A program made the position numbers and the translations under genes. From NCBI RefSeq assembly GCF_934190855.1, contig NZ_CAKPTN010000079.1, positions 1-7,599 on the forward strand: a stretch of 7,599 nt of DNA. Reading direction: 5' to 3'. This document shows, piece by piece, positions 6,455 to 7,599 of the stretch (position 1 is the first letter of the stretch; each line of letters opens with the position of its first letter). The notes below the pieces were generated by a model. It ran no database searches. It was given only the letters and a program-made list of their open reading frames with translations, and was not told the DNA's origin. The DNA comes from an uncultured Veillonella sp. Its GTDB lineage: Bacteria; Bacillota; Negativicutes; Veillonellales; Veillonellaceae.

Positions 6455-6468
6455 CGTCTTTGAAGACG
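6455..6468 (+). other. Small intercistronic hairpin before pcp
   Basis: CGTCTT (6455-6460) and AAGACG (6463-6468) are perfectly complementary with a 2-base gap; as RNA it would fold as a 5-bp stem with loop TTGA. No T run follows, so it is not a terminator. It sits 5 bases before the pcp ribosome binding site GAGGT (6474-6478) in the only real gap of the operon (46 bases). A role in RNase processing or in setting pcp translation is possible. Confidence 0.4.
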
Positions 6469-6484
6469 GTTACGAGGTACTATG

Positions 6485-7138
6485 ATGAAAACTATTTTGA
6501 TTACCGGGTTTGATCCTTTCGGCGGTGAAAGTATCAATCCTGCATGGGAAGCTGTTAAAACGATGGATGGTTACACAGATGGGGACTACAAAGTAGTGAC
6601 GCAAATGGTGCCAACTGTGCGTTATACATCTGTAAAAACAGCGGTAGCAGCAGCTGACAAATGTAATCCTGATTTTATCCTTTGTGTAGGTCAAGCTGGC
6701 GGTCGCCCAGATATTACAATTGAACGGGTAGCCATAAACTGCGATGATTTCCGCATACCAGACAATGGCGGTAACCAACCTACTGATGAGCCTGTTGTAG
6801 TTGATGGCCCAAGTGCTTACTTTGCTACACTGCCTATCAAGGATATGGTTAATGCATTGCACCAAGCAGGTATTCCTGCGAGAGTGTCTAATACAGCAGG
6901 CACCTTCGTATGTAATCATATTATGTACGGTGTGCTACATTATGCAGCTCAAAAAGGCAATATTAAGGCGGGATTCATGCACATTCCGTACTTGCCATCC
7001 CAAGTGGTAAACAAGCCAGATCAACCGAGCATGGCTGTTGAGACCGTACGCGCTACATTAGAAACTATCGTTCACGTATTAGCTCATGGTGAAAGCTACG
7101 AAGCACAAAATATTACATATACAACACCACATGAGTAA
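6485..7138 (+). CDS. pcp: Pyroglutamyl-peptidase I
   Basis: Cytoplasmic cysteine peptidase (family C15) that removes N-terminal 5-oxoproline from peptides. It has 217 residues, normal for the family. The glycine-rich start (ITGFDPFGGE) is diagnostic. The catalytic triad is complete: E80 in ITIERVAIN, C143 in AGTFVCNHIMYG and H166 in GFMHIPYLP. The ATG at 6485 is preferred to the adjacent in-frame ATG at 6482 because GAGG (6474-6477) is 7 bases before 6485 but only 4 before 6482, and family members typically begin MK-ILITGFDPFGGE. It is last in the operon with the DUF969/DUF979 pair. The logic would be to import or export 5-oxoproline or pyroglutamyl compounds while Pcp releases it from peptides. 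No 5-oxoprolinase (PxpABC) gene is present in this window. Confidence 0.96.
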   Translation: MKTILITGFDPFGGESINPAWEAVKTMDGYTDGDYKVVTQMVPTVRYTSVKTAVAAADKCNPDFILCVGQAGGRPDITIERVAINCDDFRIPDNGGNQPTDEPVVVDGPSAYFATLPIKDMVNALHQAGIPARVSNTAGTFVCNHIMYGVLHYAAQKGNIKAGFMHIPYLPSQVVNKPDQPSMAVETVRATLETIVHVLAHGESYEAQNITYTTPHE

Positions 7139-7160
7139 CACTTCACAACTATATATTCTG

Positions 7161-7188
7161 AAAGAGAGGCTTAAGGCCTCTCTTTTTT
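7161..7188 (+). terminator. Rho-independent terminator of the pcp operon
   Basis: AAAGAGAGGC (7161-7170) pairs perfectly with GCCTCTCTTT (7176-7185) across a 5-base loop TTAAG. The 3' arm runs into six T (7183-7188). It begins 22 bases after the pcp stop codon. Confidence 0.93.
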
Positions 7189-7213
7189 CTTGCTTTTAAA
7201 ATAAAAACAAATT

Positions 7214-7242
7214 TAAATACCTACTATTGACATAGGTATTTA
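7214..7242. promoter_or_regulatory. Operator-like 10-bp inverted repeat over the -35 box
   Basis: TAAATACCTA (7214-7223) and TAGGTATTTA (7233-7242) are perfect inverted copies separated by 9 bases, 29 bases in all. The gap contains the -35 hexamer TTGACA (7227-7232), so a dimeric regulator bound here would block RNA polymerase. The half-site spacing (about 19 bases between arm centres, roughly two helical turns) suits MarR-, TetR- or GntR-type repressors. The identity of the regulator is unknown. There is no T run after it, so it is not a terminator. Confidence 0.6.
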
Positions 7243-7255
7243 TATAATATATTAT
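7227..7255 (+). promoter_or_regulatory. Promoter of the 3'-terminal gene
   Basis: A perfect TTGACA (7227-7232), a 17-base spacer (7233-7249) and TATTAT (7250-7255, five of six consensus bases). It is the best -35 in the window. Transcription should start near 7262, leaving a leader of about 100 bases before the ATG at 7363. Confidence 0.75.
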
Positions 7256-7288
7256 AAGTACATAATCATATTAAATTAGTAGGAATAA

Positions 7289-7366
7289 GTGAGGGATATC
7301 ACAGTAGCTTTCAAAATAAGAATTGTAAGGCCAATAGAGATGACCTCCATGAGGAGAATAGAATGA
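7289..7366 (+). CDS. Possible 25-codon leader peptide overlapping the next start
   Basis: A GTG at 7289, with AGGA four bases upstream, opens 25 codons that end in TGA at 7364-7366. This overlaps the next ATG (7363-7365) in an ATGA junction typical of translational coupling. The predicted peptide is basic (six arginines) with no recognisable domain. In-frame ATGs occur at 7340 and 7349. The short length, a GTG start and a tight ribosome-binding-site spacing make chance a real alternative. Confidence 0.2.
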   Translation: MRDITVAFKIRIVRPIEMTSMRRIE

Positions 7367-7599
7367 GTGAACACGTAGATGTAAGCAACATCAAGGATCC
7401 TAGTATTGCGGCAGCTCGAAAAGAGGTTGAGTTCCAACGTGCTATGAATCCTTGTCCCATCGATTTTTCTGAGTTTCAATCTAGTAACCCTCGTTCTCAA
7501 GGGGAACAAAAGGAGTATGAAGGTAAAGATGCTTCGAATTTTAACCGTCGTCAAAAATATTCTGATAGCGAAGAGCCTCAATTCACAACACCTTTTGGC
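7363..7599 (+). CDS. Unrecognised hydrophilic protein, 3'-truncated
   Basis: The frame is open from ATG 7363 to the window edge, giving 79 residues with no stop. GAGGAG (7351-7356) lies 6 bases before the start, and a strong promoter is upstream, so the gene is very likely real. The visible part is polar and charged, with no signal peptide or membrane segment: it begins MSEHVDVSNIKDP, contains NPCPIDFSEF (29-38), and from about residue 40 is rich in Ser, Gln, Glu, Asn and Lys, as in a disordered linker. It may be the cytoplasmic N-terminus of a longer protein. I do not recognise the family. CTCC (7345-7348) could pair with GGAG (7353-7356) and partly mask the ribosome binding site. Confidence 0.75.
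   Translation, partial: MSEHVDVSNIKDPSIAAARKEVEFQRAMNPCPIDFSEFQSSNPRSQGEQKEYEGKDASNFNRRQKYSDSEEPQFTTPFG

Noticed and set aside
6482..6484. ATG at 6482 as the pcp start
   Set aside because: The SD spacing is only 4 bases, while the next codon is an ATG with 7-base spacing that matches the usual family N-terminus.

Overview
The window reads as chromosomal DNA of an anaerobic diderm Firmicute of the Negativicutes, most likely Veillonella. I infer this from the AT-rich sequence with U-tailed hairpin terminators and GGAGG-type ribosome binding sites, a trimeric autotransporter joined to an SLH (peptidoglycan-binding) domain, a flavodiiron oxygen-detoxifying protein, and a DUF969-DUF979-pcp cluster of the kind found in Firmicutes. 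Species assignment is inference and was not searched. All genes lie on the + strand.

Layout. Positions 2-1057 hold the 3' part of an FprA-type flavodiiron protein gene, closed by a strong terminator (1073-1124). A 630-base AT-rich gene-free stretch follows (1125-1755), with several inverted repeats, a candidate extended -10 promoter, a leader hairpin and a short ATTGT repeat. It leads into a 651-residue YadA-like trimeric autotransporter (1756-3711), followed by two abutting hairpins that end transcription. Next is a single-gene unit with its own good promoter and terminator encoding a GNAT acetyltransferase (4062-4547). A three-gene operon follows: DUF969 membrane protein, DUF979 membrane protein and pyroglutamyl-peptidase I (4758-7138), closed by a terminator at 7161-7188. 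The window ends in the first 79 codons of an unrecognised hydrophilic protein (from 7363), whose promoter has a 10-bp inverted repeat over its -35 box.

How the genes fit together. The four complete or partial transcription units appear independent. The operon makes biochemical sense: Pcp removes N-terminal 5-oxoproline (pyroglutamate) from peptides, and the DUF969/DUF979 pair is the likely carrier for 5-oxoproline or a related compound. No 5-oxoprolinase is visible here. The flavodiiron protein would protect an anaerobe from oxygen or nitric oxide. The autotransporter would mediate adhesion or aggregation.

The most interesting item is the autotransporter. Its outer-membrane anchor is not at the C-terminus, as is usual, but is followed by a coiled coil, one SLH domain and a polar tail. 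In the trimer this would place three SLH domains in the periplasm, apparently tying the adhesin, and the outer membrane, to peptidoglycan. I see no CRISPR array, insertion sequence, tRNA or rRNA, and no wholly new multi-gene system.
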